Below, in pieces: positions 1-7,876 of a stretch of 18,087 nt of DNA. A program made the translations under genes and the position numbers. Position 1 is the stretch's first letter. The number at the start of each line of letters is the position of its first letter. The notes below the pieces were generated by a model. It was not told the DNA's origin and searched no databases. It saw only the letters and a program-made list of their open reading frames with translations. The stretch comes from Alphaproteobacteria bacterium (GTDB lineage Bacteria > Pseudomonadota > Alphaproteobacteria > SHVP01), in NCBI GenBank assembly GCA_009694165.1, contig SHVP01000049.1, positions 1 to 18,087 on the forward strand, read 5' to 3'.

Positions 1-1
1 G

Positions 2-118
2 GGTTCCATAGAACGCCCGGAGATGTCGACGCTAGAGGTGGCGCCGTCGATATTGAGGAACTACGGCGTCGCCATTCCTCGTTACATGCGGTCGCCCGCC
101 CAGCTCGGGTTTGTCTGA
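2..118 (+). CDS. C-terminal end of a probable phosphodiesterase / alkaline-phosphatase-superfamily protein (partial)
   Basis: An open frame enters from the left edge and ends at TGA 116-118, giving the last 38 residues of a protein. The tail contains the pattern 'LEVAPSILRNYGVAIPRYM'. This resembles the C-terminus of type I phosphodiesterase/nucleotide pyrophosphatase and sulfatase-like proteins, where a segment of the form 'iDIAPTiL..lGvpiP..M' follows the last metal-binding region. None of the catalytic residues lie in the window, so the family call rests on this tail only. The next gene is convergent and ends 19 bp away. A different hydrolase with a similar tail cannot be excluded. Confidence 0.45.
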   Translation, partial: GSIERPEMSTLEVAPSILRNYGVAIPRYMRSPAQLGFV

Positions 119-137
119 CCTTCGATCGACGTGATAC

Positions 138-452
138 CTAGGCCGCCACGTCGTTGTTGCCGACCGAGATCAGCAAGACCGAATCGTCGATCGCCCGCTC
201 ACAATGCTGGTGCATCGGTGGCGTGATCGCAACGTCGCCCGGTCCCAACAGCCGCTCGTCGACCTGCCAGCGGCCGCTGATCACGGTCAGCTGTTCCCAA
301 CCGGGGTGGCTGTGCGGCATGAACGCGACCCCCTTCTTCACGCGGTAGGCCACCAGATAGGCCACGGGCCCGCCTCGCCACAGCTCGCATTTCTCCGAGC
401 CCGGCGTGTCGGTTGGCTCCCAACGGCAGTCGGCCAGCGTCCTGAATTGCAT
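138..452 (-). CDS. Small single-domain cupin protein
   Basis: This is a 104-residue protein with one cupin beta-barrel. Cupin motif 1 is visible as H47-S-H49 followed by E53 (PHSHPGWEQ) and then G60. Motif 2 is around P71-G-D and H81/H83. H47, H49, E53 and H81 are the expected metal ligands. The open frame continues upstream to 743, but that extension is Arg/Pro-rich and not protein-like. The start at 450-452 is chosen because a strong GAGGGGGG ribosome binding site lies just upstream and the length fits the family. It is divergent from the CoA-transferase gene. The reaction is unknown: cupins of this size include metal-dependent isomerases, dioxygenases and sensor domains. Confidence 0.85.
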   Translation of the reverse strand: MQFRTLADCRWEPTDTPGSEKCELWRGGPVAYLVAYRVKKGVAFMPHSHPGWEQLTVISGRWQVDERLLGPGDVAITPPMHQHCERAIDDSVLLISVGNNDVAA

Positions 453-715
453 GCGGTGCCCCCCTCGTTGGTCGAGCAAGCGGCGGATAACGCCCAATCG
501 GTGACGATGTCGGCTCCCCGTCCGATGCCGAGCGTCGAGCACCGCTATCTTGCCGGACATGCAGGGCCGTGCCAACCTGGGCCGCGGCACCGGTCCGCTG
601 CCCGGCGACCGTTTTGGCCACGGCGGGTGGAGACCTGCCAGCGGCCTGCCTGGACAAGAAAAATGCGTTGGCCCATTGTCGCCCCCGGGCGATCGCGCCC
701 CTGTCCCACGTGTCC

Positions 716-1942
716 ATGGCCATTCCACCAGACGCTCCGCCAATCAAACCGTCGGCGCTGCAGGGCCTGCATGTGCTCGATTGCGCCACGTTCATCGCCG
801 CCCCCTATTGCGCCACGCTGCTGGGCGAGTTCGGCGCCGAGGTGGTCAAGATCGAGCTTCCTGGCGTGGGTGATCCGTTGCGCAAATTCGGAACCCCGAC
901 CGAAGCGGGCGACTCGCTCTTATGGATGTCCGAGGGCCGGAACAAGAAATCGGTCACGATCGACCTGCGGCGCCCGCGCGGTACGGCCCTGTTCAAACGG
1001 CTCGTCGCCAACGCTGATGTCTTGTGCGAGAATTTTCAGCCGGGGACTCTCGAGCGCTGGGGTCTGGGTTGGGAGGTCTTGTCGGCGATCAATCCCCGAC
1101 TCATTCTCATGCGGATTTCGGCCTATGGCCAAACGGGCCCTTATCGCGACCGACCCGGGTTCGGCCGCATCGCCAACGCCTTCGGCGGTATTTCATTTCT
1201 CGCCGGGTTCCCCGACCGGCCGCCGGTGACTCCGGGCTCCGCCACTTTGGCCGATTACTTGTCCGGCCTCTACGGCGCAGTCGGCGTGCTGCTGGCACTG
1301 CAGGCGCGCGATCGGACTGGGCGCGGCCAGGTGATCGACATCGGTCTCTATGAGCCGATCTTTCGCATCCTCGACGAGTTGTTGCCGGTCTACGATCGGA
1401 CCGGTTTCGTGCGCCAGCGCATGGGCCCGGGGACGGTAAACGCCGTTCCGCACAGCCATTTCCCTACCAAGGATGGGCGCTGGGTTGCGATCGCCTGCAC
1501 CAACGACAAGATCTTCGCGCGATTGGCCGAGGTCATCGGCTGCCCGGAGGTAGCGGGCCAGGGCAAGTTCGGCACGACCAAGCAACGCCAAGCGGCGCGT
1601 CACGAGGTGGATGCGTTGGTCACCCATTGGACGACCGCGTTGCCGCGCGACGAGGTGATCCGCCGTTGCGATGCCGGACAAGTCCCCTGCGGTCCGGTCT
1701 ATGCGATCGATGAAATCGTCACCGATCCTCACTACTTGGCCCGCGGTAACATAACCCGCACGATCGACCCGCGGGTGGGGCCGCTCGCCGTTCCCAACGT
1801 GGTACCCCGCCTTAGCGACACCCCTGGCGCCGTCCGCTGGCTCGGCCCCGCGCTCGCCGCCCATGCCGACGAGATCCTCGGCGGGCTGCTCGGCCTGACG
1901 CCAGATGAGATCGCCAGCCTGCGGGCGGATACCGTGATCTGA
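716..1942 (+). CDS. CaiB/BaiF family CoA-transferase (class III)
   Basis: This 408-residue protein is the usual length for class III CoA-transferases, which move CoA between carboxylic acids through an aspartyl-CoA intermediate. The N-terminus has the family signature 'LHVLDCATFIAAPYCATLLGEFGAEVVKIE'-type block (residues 19-47; a Rossmann-like CoA site), followed by 'NKKSVTIDLRRPRG' at 76-89. The likely catalytic aspartate is D180 in 'TLADYLSG', matching the aspartate of formyl-CoA transferase. ATG 716 is chosen because homology begins right after it. No good ribosome site is seen, an in-frame GTG lies two codons earlier at 710, and the frame is open to 569. The MmgE/PrpD gene follows 106 bp downstream on the same strand and may share its transcript. 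The substrate is not determinable here. Confidence 0.93.
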   Translation: MAIPPDAPPIKPSALQGLHVLDCATFIAAPYCATLLGEFGAEVVKIELPGVGDPLRKFGTPTEAGDSLLWMSEGRNKKSVTIDLRRPRGTALFKRLVANADVLCENFQPGTLERWGLGWEVLSAINPRLILMRISAYGQTGPYRDRPGFGRIANAFGGISFLAGFPDRPPVTPGSATLADYLSGLYGAVGVLLALQARDRTGRGQVIDIGLYEPIFRILDELLPVYDRTGFVRQRMGPGTVNAVPHSHFPTKDGRWVAIACTNDKIFARLAEVIGCPEVAGQGKFGTTKQRQAARHEVDALVTHWTTALPRDEVIRRCDAGQVPCGPVYAIDEIVTDPHYLARGNITRTIDPRVGPLAVPNVVPRLSDTPGAVRWLGPALAAHADEILGGLLGLTPDEIASLRADTVI

Positions 1943-2048
1943 CTAAGCGGCCTGGCCAACCGCGCTACCAACAACGAGTTGCGCCGCCGGTGGCAGTTGC
2001 CGGCGAGCTAGCGTAGGCTCTCCGCGCCGTCCAGGTCGGAGATTTGCC

Positions 2049-3485
2049 ATGAGTTCGGCTGTAGACGAATCGGTGCGCCGTGCACAGCCGAAGCGGCCCA
2101 ACGCCCTGGTGTCGGAGCGCCTGGCAGCGTTCGCTCGAACCCTCAGCTTCGACCAGCTTCCCGCGTCCGTCGTCGAACGCGCCAAGCTGTCGATTCTCGA
2201 TTGCCTGGGAATCGGACTGGCGTCGACCACGTTCGACTTCGGCCAAAAGACCATCGCCGCCGTGCAGGCGATGGCCGGCCCAGGTCCGTCCCCCGTCATT
2301 GGCACCGCGATCAGCCTGCCGCAGCGGGACGCCGTGCTGGTCAATGGCACGCTGATTCACGGCCTCGACTTCGACGACACGCACGCCGATTCGGTGGTGC
2401 ATTGCTCGGCGAGCGCCGTCCCCGTCGTCCTGGCCTGCGCCTTGCAGAACCGCGCCACCGGGCGCGAGGCGATGACCGCCTACGTTATCGCTGTCGAAGC
2501 CGATGCCCGGATCGGCATGGGCGCCAACGGCGGTTTTCACCAGCAGGGCTATCATCCGACCGGCTTGGTCGGAGCCTTCGGCTGCGCCTTGGCGGCGGGG
2601 CGTCTGATGCAGCTCGGCGAGCGCGAGCTCGTCCACGCCCAAGGCATCACGCTGTCCATGGCATCGGGAAATCTCGAGTTTCTCGAGGACGGCGCGTGGA
2701 CCAAGCGAATGCACCCCGGTTGGGCCGGCGTGTGCGGGATCACCGCGGCCGCCATGGCCAAAGGCGGATATGTCGGGCCGAGTCGCGCCTATGAAGGGCG
2801 TTACGGCCTTTACAACACCCACGCCGCAGCTGACGTGAGGACCAGCGCCGCCGTCGCGGCGGCCGATCTCGGCCAGAGGTGGGAATCGCTGCGGGTCGCG
2901 TTCAAGCCATTCCCGGCTTGCCATTACAACCACGCCTTTGCCGATGCGGCGCTTGCCTTGCGCGCGCAATACGGTCTGCGGCCGGAAGAGGTGAGCGAGA
3001 TCGTCGCTCGTATCTCCGAGAAGCAGGTGGCGGTCGTATGCGAGCCTGAGGCCAACAAGAAGCGTCCGCAGAATTCCTACGATGCCCAGTTCAGCGTTCA
3101 CTTCACGATCGCCGCCGCCCTAGTCCGCGGGCAATTCACCCTGGAGGAGCTCGAGCCCGAGGTCATCGCGGATCCCGCGATCCTGGCTCTCTGTGCCCGG
3201 ACCCGGTACGAGCTTGACCCCGGCTCCGCGTTTCCGAAGTTCTATTCCGGCGAAGTCGAGATTCGCACCAAGGACGGGCGGATTCTCGTTCACCGCGAAC
3301 AGGAGAACCGGGGCTCGGACGCCAACCCGCTGTCGGACGCCGACATCATCGCCAAGTTCCGGGCCAATGCGCGACGCGTGATCGAGGACTCCCAGGCGCA
3401 GGAGATCGTTGATTTATCTCTGTCGCTGGATCGCGCCCCTAACCTCGAACGGCTCGCAGCCGCCCTACAGACGCGACGGCACTAG
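2049..3485 (+). CDS. MmgE/PrpD family protein (2-methylcitrate dehydratase / aconitate decarboxylase-like)
   Basis: This 478-residue protein covers the full length of the MmgE/PrpD fold. The N-terminal helical domain carries the family motif 'HGLDFDDTH' at 104-112. The second domain has the typical 'FKPFPACHYNHAF' block near residue 290 and a 'QFSVHF.IAAAL..G' segment near 350. Known members include 2-methylcitrate dehydratase, cis-aconitate decarboxylase (makes itaconate), immune-responsive gene 1 and iminodisuccinate epimerase, so the exact reaction stays open. The start is supported by GGAG at 2038-2041, 7 nt before ATG. The 3' end overlaps the convergent CitE-like gene by 21 bp. A CaiB/BaiF gene lies upstream on the same strand, which suggests use of a dicarboxylic or tricarboxylic acid. 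Confidence 0.94.
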   Translation: MSSAVDESVRRAQPKRPNALVSERLAAFARTLSFDQLPASVVERAKLSILDCLGIGLASTTFDFGQKTIAAVQAMAGPGPSPVIGTAISLPQRDAVLVNGTLIHGLDFDDTHADSVVHCSASAVPVVLACALQNRATGREAMTAYVIAVEADARIGMGANGGFHQQGYHPTGLVGAFGCALAAGRLMQLGERELVHAQGITLSMASGNLEFLEDGAWTKRMHPGWAGVCGITAAAMAKGGYVGPSRAYEGRYGLYNTHAAADVRTSAAVAAADLGQRWESLRVAFKPFPACHYNHAFADAALALRAQYGLRPEEVSEIVARISEKQVAVVCEPEANKKRPQNSYDAQFSVHFTIAAALVRGQFTLEELEPEVIADPAILALCARTRYELDPGSAFPKFYSGEVEIRTKDGRILVHREQENRGSDANPLSDADIIAKFRANARRVIEDSQAQEIVDLSLSLDRAPNLERLAAALQTRRH

Positions 3486-4370
3486 CTGGCGCCGACGGTC
3501 GCGTTCGGCGATGCCCTCGACCAGCGCGACGATGCGTTTGGCTTTCTCGACGATCGGATAGTCGACGAAATAGCCGTCGACCTGGATTGAAGCCGAACCC
3601 TTGGCCTCGGCTTCGGCAAAAGCGGCGATCTGCCGCTTTGCCTCGGCAACCTGGGCGGGCGTGGGCGTGTAGACCCGATTGACCGGCTCGACCTGATCGG
3701 GATGGATGCAGAGCTTGCCCTGAAAGCCCATCGACAGGCCGGTGTGCGCAGAGCGCTCCAGATGAACCGAGTCCTTAAGGTCAATAAATACGCTGTCGAT
3801 CGGCGGTTCAATTCCGGCAACGCGAGACGCCAGGACGAAACGCGAGCGAGCGAAATTGAGTTCGAGCTCGTCGCCAGTCCACAGCAAATTCATGTCGCGG
3901 GTGAAGTCGCCGGCGCCGAACGATAGGCGCCGCACGCGTGTCCGCGACGCGGCGATGTCATCGAGCCGGTGCACTCCTAGAGCGGTCTCCACGATGGGCA
4001 GGAGGTCGAGCGAACCCACGGAAAGGCCGCGCTCACGCTCGAGGTTCGTCATCAACCAGTCGATCGCCTGCAGCTGCGCCGCCGACTCGGTCTTGGGCAG
4101 AACGATCCCGTTTAACCACGGACCGATGGCCGCCAGCATGTCGCCGTAGCAGTAGGGCGTTTCGAACGCGTTGACGCGAACATAGCCGAGACAGGATCGC
4201 GGCCGCCGTAGCGCCTCGACCACCGTCGGTCGGGTGGAAACCTTCTCGGCCAAGGCGACGGCATCCTCGAGATCAAGAATGACAGCGTCCGCCCCGGCGC
4301 CGAAGACCCTCTCCACCTTGCGCGGATGGTTGCCGGGAGCGAATAACAGGGTGCGAAGCGGTGTGGCCAT
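3465..4370 (-). CDS. HpcH/HpaI-CitE family aldolase/lyase (citrate lyase beta-subunit-like)
   Basis: This 301-residue TIM-barrel protein has the CitE hallmarks: 'LLFAPGNHPRKVER' at the N-terminus, 'ILDLEDAV' at 31-38, R65-V-N, 'VLPKTES' at 90-96, the Mg2+-binding E128 in 'IVETALG', and D155 in 'FGAGDFTRD'. Members cleave acyl-CoA substrates such as citramalyl-CoA, malyl-CoA or citryl-CoA, or act as thioesterases. The start ATG at 4368-4370 is preferred because the family begins with 'M..LRTLLFAPG'. The frame is open to 4451, but the added residues look unconserved. The gene converges on the PrpD gene with a 21-bp 3' overlap. It sits 98 bp downstream of the AsmA-like gene on the same strand. 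Class call is firm; substrate is unknown. Confidence 0.92.
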   Translation of the reverse strand: MATPLRTLLFAPGNHPRKVERVFGAGADAVILDLEDAVALAEKVSTRPTVVEALRRPRSCLGYVRVNAFETPYCYGDMLAAIGPWLNGIVLPKTESAAQLQAIDWLMTNLERERGLSVGSLDLLPIVETALGVHRLDDIAASRTRVRRLSFGAGDFTRDMNLLWTGDELELNFARSRFVLASRVAGIEPPIDSVFIDLKDSVHLERSAHTGLSMGFQGKLCIHPDQVEPVNRVYTPTPAQVAEAKRQIAAFAEAEAKGSASIQVDGYFVDYPIVEKAKRIVALVEGIAERDRRRQLVPSRL

Positions 4371-4468
4371 GATGCCCGTTGGTGGTGATGCGACCCAGTT
4401 CCGATCGCCCCGGTGGTCGAATAGGGGCGCTGCCGCGGACCCGTAGGTCATCCCTGCGCGTCGGGTTG

Positions 4469-5146
4469 CTATCGGCGTTGTTGCTGTTGCCCCGGCAGGA
4501 TAGTGCGCAACGCGCCGCCCACTCCCTCTCCGCCGCGTTCGAGCAGTTGCCGGGCCGCACCGGGAAGCTTATCGCCTAGCAGATTCCTCACATCGGCGCT
4601 CGCGGTAATCGCCTTTGACGTCGCGCCGGTGATTTCGTCGATCAGTTTCTCGGCGATCTCGCCGTTGGTCGCGCCGCCCTTGTCCTTGGGCGCCTTGGAG
4701 TTGGTGGCCTGCCCACCTTTGCCGCCACCTCCCTGCCCGACGAAGCCTTCGATGTTCTTGCGAATGACCTCAATGTTGCTGCCACCTTCGCCCACTTCGT
4801 AGGTCAGCTGCGGCGCGACGATGACGACCTCACGAATGACGACCGGGTTCTTGGCGACCGAGGAGATGTCGAGGACGATGCTGGCGTCGTCGACTTGCAT
4901 GGCACTCGGAGTCTTGTAGCCCCCGGGATTGCCGAGAACGAGGCCGCGGATCGTCCCTTTCCCTTCGGTAACCGAGATGTCGACGTCGCGAACGGTCACT
5001 TTGGTCTTGGTCGCCGCCGAGCCCGCCGTCTCAATCGCCGTCTTGACGATCGAGTTGAGAAAACCGAGGAAAACAAAGACAACAACCACCACGACTGCAG
5101 CGATGGCCGCCAGGACTCCCGCTGCGATAAGCGCGGTCTTTCTCAT
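4469..5146 (-). CDS. AsmA-like membrane-anchored periplasmic protein
   Basis: This 225-residue protein has one N-terminal membrane segment (about residues 6-28, very Val/Ala-rich). It is followed by a region of beta-strand character: 'VTVRDVDISVTEGKGTIRGL' and 'DDASIVLDISSVAKNPVVIREVVIVAPQ'. The pattern of a strand, a short 'G.G.I.gL.lgNP.Gy' stretch and 'v.ei.v..P.v.yE' is typical of AsmA-like domains, which form part of envelope lipid-transfer or assembly proteins. From about residue 137 the sequence turns into a low-complexity Gly/Lys/Gln linker ('GQGGGGKGGQ'), then a helical tail ending in Gln/Arg. The ATG at 5144-5146 has an AAGGGG ribosome site upstream. The domain assignment is by pattern only; function is unproven. 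Confidence 0.7.
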   Translation of the reverse strand: MRKTALIAAGVLAAIAAVVVVVVFVFLGFLNSIVKTAIETAGSAATKTKVTVRDVDISVTEGKGTIRGLVLGNPGGYKTPSAMQVDDASIVLDISSVAKNPVVIREVVIVAPQLTYEVGEGGSNIEVIRKNIEGFVGQGGGGKGGQATNSKAPKDKGGATNGEIAEKLIDEITGATSKAITASADVRNLLGDKLPGAARQLLERGGEGVGGALRTILPGQQQQRR

Positions 5147-5289
5147 GGCTATGGTTGCCCCTTTTCTGAGGTGTCGGTCGCCGCATCTTACATGACCCGT
5201 TCGGGAACCGTCTTGCCACGGACCACATCGGCCGAGCCAACGAAATGACATTGAGTAGAACGAGCAACCGCCCCGATCCGGCGACGGGG

Positions 5290-5321
5290 AAAAGGCAACG
5301 GCGGCTTCTGCCGCCGTTGCC
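5290..5321 (-). terminator. Intrinsic (rho-independent) terminator for the downstream Sel1 gene
   Basis: A perfect 12-bp inverted repeat (arms 5294-5305 and 5310-5321) encloses a 4-nt loop. Read on the minus strand, the GC-rich stem is directly followed by TTTT (complement of 5290-5293). It lies about 140 bp beyond the stop of the minus-strand Sel1-type gene and before the AsmA-like gene, so it should end the Sel1 transcript and separate the two units. A perfect 12-bp arm pair with so short a loop is not expected by chance in a window of this size. The T-tract is short. Confidence 0.75.
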
Positions 5322-5457
5322 GGTACCGCGAGCGACTACGCTACCACACTACCAATAGCCCGCGCCTGATTGGCCCCAACCGAGCGGAGCCATCAGGCCC
5401 CGCGGTTGTGGCGGAGAAAACGGTTCAGCGGTATCGGGACGATCCCTTAGTGCCGGC

Positions 5458-5937
5458 TCACCGTTCGGCGCCGGTCGCCAGCCACTTCGCGGCTGCAAGG
5501 CTGGCGCGATAAAGTTGCTCACTAGTGAGGCATTGGGCGACGGCGTCGCGCTCGCGCCCGGCGTCTTTCAGCCAAGAGCTGGCGAGATTGAGCCACTTGT
5601 GGGCTTCGATCCAATCATGGTCGACACCGGCGCCATCCCGGTAGCGCCGTCCCAACTCGCGCATGGCGACGGCATCGCCGTTATGGGCCCTCTGCTCGAG
5701 CACGCCCAACCGCGTCCCTAACTGTTGGTCGGCGCCGGCGAAGCCACTGGCTGGCGCAAAAGCGGAGCCTGCCCCCCCGCAGCTGGCCGCCTCAACCGGT
5801 TGAGCCAAGCCCAAGGTTGCCAGCGAAAAAACCACCGGGGCCCCATAGCGCCACCAGCGCGGCCAGCCGATTCGAAGGGCGCCACGCCGACGTTGACCCC
5901 GCCGCCGGGCCTCCAACGACGAAATCTCCCGTTCCAT
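5458..5937 (-). CDS. Small exported Sel1-repeat protein (first copy)
   Basis: This 159-residue protein starts with a long basic N-region (Arg-rich, about residues 10-25), then a hydrophobic stretch and a possible signal-peptidase site after 'AQPVEA' near residue 50. The mature part holds one Sel1-like (TPR-related) repeat: 'GDAVAMRELGRRYRDGAGV' followed by 'HDWIEAHKWLNLASS'. Sel1 repeats mediate protein-protein contacts, often in the envelope. The start has a G-rich ribosome site (GGGGGG) upstream. A second gene of the same architecture lies immediately upstream (6106-6516), so this looks like a tandem duplication. A terminator follows at 5290-5321. The biological role is unknown. Confidence 0.72.
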   Translation of the reverse strand: MEREISSLEARRRGQRRRGALRIGWPRWWRYGAPVVFSLATLGLAQPVEAASCGGAGSAFAPASGFAGADQQLGTRLGVLEQRAHNGDAVAMRELGRRYRDGAGVDHDWIEAHKWLNLASSWLKDAGRERDAVAQCLTSEQLYRASLAAAKWLATGAER

Positions 5938-6052
5938 CGATCCCCCCGCATCCCGCGGCCACCGGAACAGTGGAACGGACGCCCCTATCGCCAGTGCCGC
6001 GCACCAACGCTACTCAATCGCGACCGGCTTCTCAATCACAAGAGGATGATCA

Positions 6053-6071
6053 TTAGGTTAACTAAACCTAA
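6053..6071. promoter_or_regulatory. AT-rich inverted repeat, candidate operator
   Basis: A 7-bp inverted repeat (TTAGGTT, 5-nt spacer, AACCTAA) lies in the only strongly AT-rich stretch of the neighbourhood (about 6040-6105), between the two Sel1-type genes. Its place upstream of the first-copy gene start at 5937 would fit an operator or promoter element. The weak stem makes a terminator unlikely. No convincing -35/-10 pair could be assigned. Short repeats like this can occur by chance. Confidence 0.3.
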
Positions 6072-6105
6072 GATTGTGGACAAATTTGCTGATAATTTTG
6101 AACCG

Positions 6106-6516
6106 TCAAGGGTTGCCGCCGGGCGGACGGGCACGGCCAGGTTCGCCGATGCCGGTGAGGAAGGTGATCGAATCCTGCTGCGCCTTGAGCAGCTCCGCTT
6201 GGCTGAGGCAGCGCGCCAGTTCGCTTCTCAGGCGAGCGGCCTCGCTGGATCGCTCGGCCGCCAGATTGAACCAGGTGTAGGCGGCGGCCAGATCACGCTG
6301 TACCCCGACACCTTCACGAAGGGCCAAACCAGTCTCAAGCATCGCCGCTACGTCGCCACGGGCGGCGGCGACAACGCGATCGTTCGAATAACCGGGAGGA
6401 GCCTGAACCAATTCTCTGATCGAGGGACAGGCATTGGCCGTCTCACCGCCCAGCGCCGCCACCACCACCACGAAGATCCAGGCCGCACGCCGCCTGTTTA
6501 CACGAAACCAGTTCAT
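6106..6516 (-). CDS. Small exported Sel1-repeat protein (second copy)
   Basis: This 136-residue protein has a clear N-terminal signal sequence: basic start (NWFRVNRRR), hydrophobic core (AAWIFVVVVAALGG) and a likely cleavage near 'ETANA|C'. One Sel1-like repeat follows: 'GDVAAMLETGLALREGVGV' then 'RDLAAAYTWFNLAAE'. A helical region and a Pro/Gly-rich tail end the protein. Two ATGs are adjacent (6519 and 6516). The second is chosen because AGGAGG lies 5 nt before it and only 2 nt before the first. It is a paralogue of the downstream gene at 5458-5937. The cysteine just after the likely cleavage site does not sit in a convincing lipobox. Function is unknown. Confidence 0.78.
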   Translation of the reverse strand: MNWFRVNRRRAAWIFVVVVAALGGETANACPSIRELVQAPPGYSNDRVVAAARGDVAAMLETGLALREGVGVQRDLAAAYTWFNLAAERSSEAARLRSELARCLSQAELLKAQQDSITFLTGIGEPGRARPPGGNP

Positions 6517-6804
6517 CATTGCCTCCTGCCGTTCTTTTCGACGGCTCGTCGCCCTCGGCCGATGAACAATGCCAAAAGGGGTGGGCGGCACCAATGCGTA
6601 TGAACTCGTAGCGCGTCGTCTTCAGTGGCGCGCAAGGCGTCCTCGGATCCGACGGCCGATCGGGCGGCTTCGCCCCACTCGGAAACATCGGCTCGGCCTG
6701 TTGCAGCTCCAGCAATTGTTCGGCAAGTCGGTCGGGCGTCGCCAGTGCCCGCGCCGCCGCTTCCAATTCCCGTTGATACCCGCGCAGCTATACTCTCCGC
6801 CCCC

Positions 6805-7647
6805 ATCGAGCCCCTTCCCCTCGCCCTAGTCCTGTTCGCCGCCCTCCTGCATGCGGCTTGGAACGCCTTGATCAAGATTTCACAGGACCGGTTTTCCGCC
6901 GCGTCTCTAGTGATTGTCGCGTGCGGGGTGCTGGCCGTACCGCTGGCCTTTGTTGTTCCGTTCCCGCCGGCGGCGGCATGGCCGTTCTTGGCCGTCTCCT
7001 TCGTCCTGCATGTTGCCTATGTCTGGTTCCTGTCACGCGCGTATACCCATGGCGACCTCGGACATGTTTACCCGATCGCCCGCGGCCTCGGACCCTTGCT
7101 GCTGGTCGTCGCCACGATGCCTCTCGTCGGCGAACGACTGGACCCACGGCAACTCGTGGGCGCCCTTGCCATTTGTCTGGGCATCAGCAGCCTCGCCTGG
7201 TCGCATCGGGGTCGCCTGCGCTCCCATCCGCGGGCGCTCCTCTATGCCGTCGGCACCGGATTGTTCATCGCCGCCTATACGTATGTCGACGGGACGGGGA
7301 CCCGGGTGGTGGGTGAACCACTCACCTACATCACGTAGTTCTTCGCCCTCCATGCCGTGGGTTTCCTCGTCATCCTGCTTGGCAGCCGCTACGGTGTATT
7401 GACATCGGCGGTCCGTCGCGACGGCTGGCGGGCGTTGGCGGGCGGAACTCTCGCCGCCACTGCCTATGGCATCGTCCTGTGGGCCTTTGCGTAGGCCCCC
7501 TTGGCTCCGGTCGCCGCTCTGCGCGAGACCAGCGTCGTCTTCGCCGTCCTGATCGGTGGCCTCCTCCTAAAGGAGAGACTCGGCTGGCAGCGGTTGAGCT
7601 CGGCGACGGTGGTAGCGATCGGGGTCGTCCTGCTGGCCGTGCGCTGA
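6805..7647 (+). pseudogene. EamA/DMT-superfamily permease, disrupted by two amber codons
   Basis: One frame encodes a full-length (about 280 residues) drug/metabolite transporter with the usual array of about ten hydrophobic segments and a duplicated fold. Visible family features include 'ALLHAAWNALIK' at the start, 'YTHGDLGHVYPIARGLGPL' in the first half and 'APLAPVAALRETSVVFA' followed by 'LLLKERLG' in the second. The frame is interrupted by TAG at 7336-7338 (codon 178) and TAG at 7492-7494 (codon 230), yet homology continues without a frame change to TGA 7645-7647. No ATG, GTG or TTG is placed near the expected start. An ATC codon at 6805 occupies the place where an ATG would fit, with a TATACT -10-like box 10 nt upstream (6789-6794). 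Other genes here end in TAG, so TAG is not reassigned. Confidence 0.8.
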
Positions 7648-7876
7648 ACGCCGCGATGGCGTCCGATCGGGTGCCGCAGCCCGTGTTGCCAGGGTGCGGT
7701 CTCCCGCCTGCGCGCTCTGCGGCGAATGGGCGCAGCATTTTTCTCGCCTATTGCCAGGCGGTTCCCTGCCGATCGCAGCGGGTCTGAACCCTCGCGCCGG
7801 CCGGCGTTCGCCGCTAGTCTGCCTGTTATCGCTCGCCGATGCCCATCTTTGGCCCACCCAGGGAGTGATCGAGGTC

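Noticed and set aside
453..715. Promoters in the divergent gap between the small cupin and the CoA-transferase
   Set aside because: No convincing -35/-10 pair was found on either strand.
138..743. Longer start for the small cupin (201 residues)
   Set aside because: The added N-terminal half is Arg/Pro/Gly-rich and not conserved-looking, and a strong ribosome site marks the internal ATG at 452.
1985..2005. Hairpin between the CoA-transferase and PrpD genes (CGCCGG with CCGGCG)
   Set aside because: Only six strong pairs, a long loop and no T-tract. Such GC stems are common in this sequence.
6078..6088. 11-bp match GGACAAATTTG also present at 16758-16768, as a shared regulatory site
   Set aside because: Dozens of 11-bp matches are expected by chance between two places in a window of this size. 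Only one copy is palindromic.
6443..6766. A minus-strand frame starting with TTG whose first part reads 'ARALATPDRLAEQLLELQQA' and looks protein-like
   Set aside because: It has no clear ribosome site, overlaps the second Sel1 gene in another frame and ends in low-complexity sequence. It may be a real short gene, but I cannot support it.
7492..7494. Genome-wide reassignment of TAG to an amino acid
   Set aside because: Several intact genes here end at TAG (PrpD-type, CitE-type, AsmA-like, both MFS and right-edge methyltransferase), so TAG is used as a stop.
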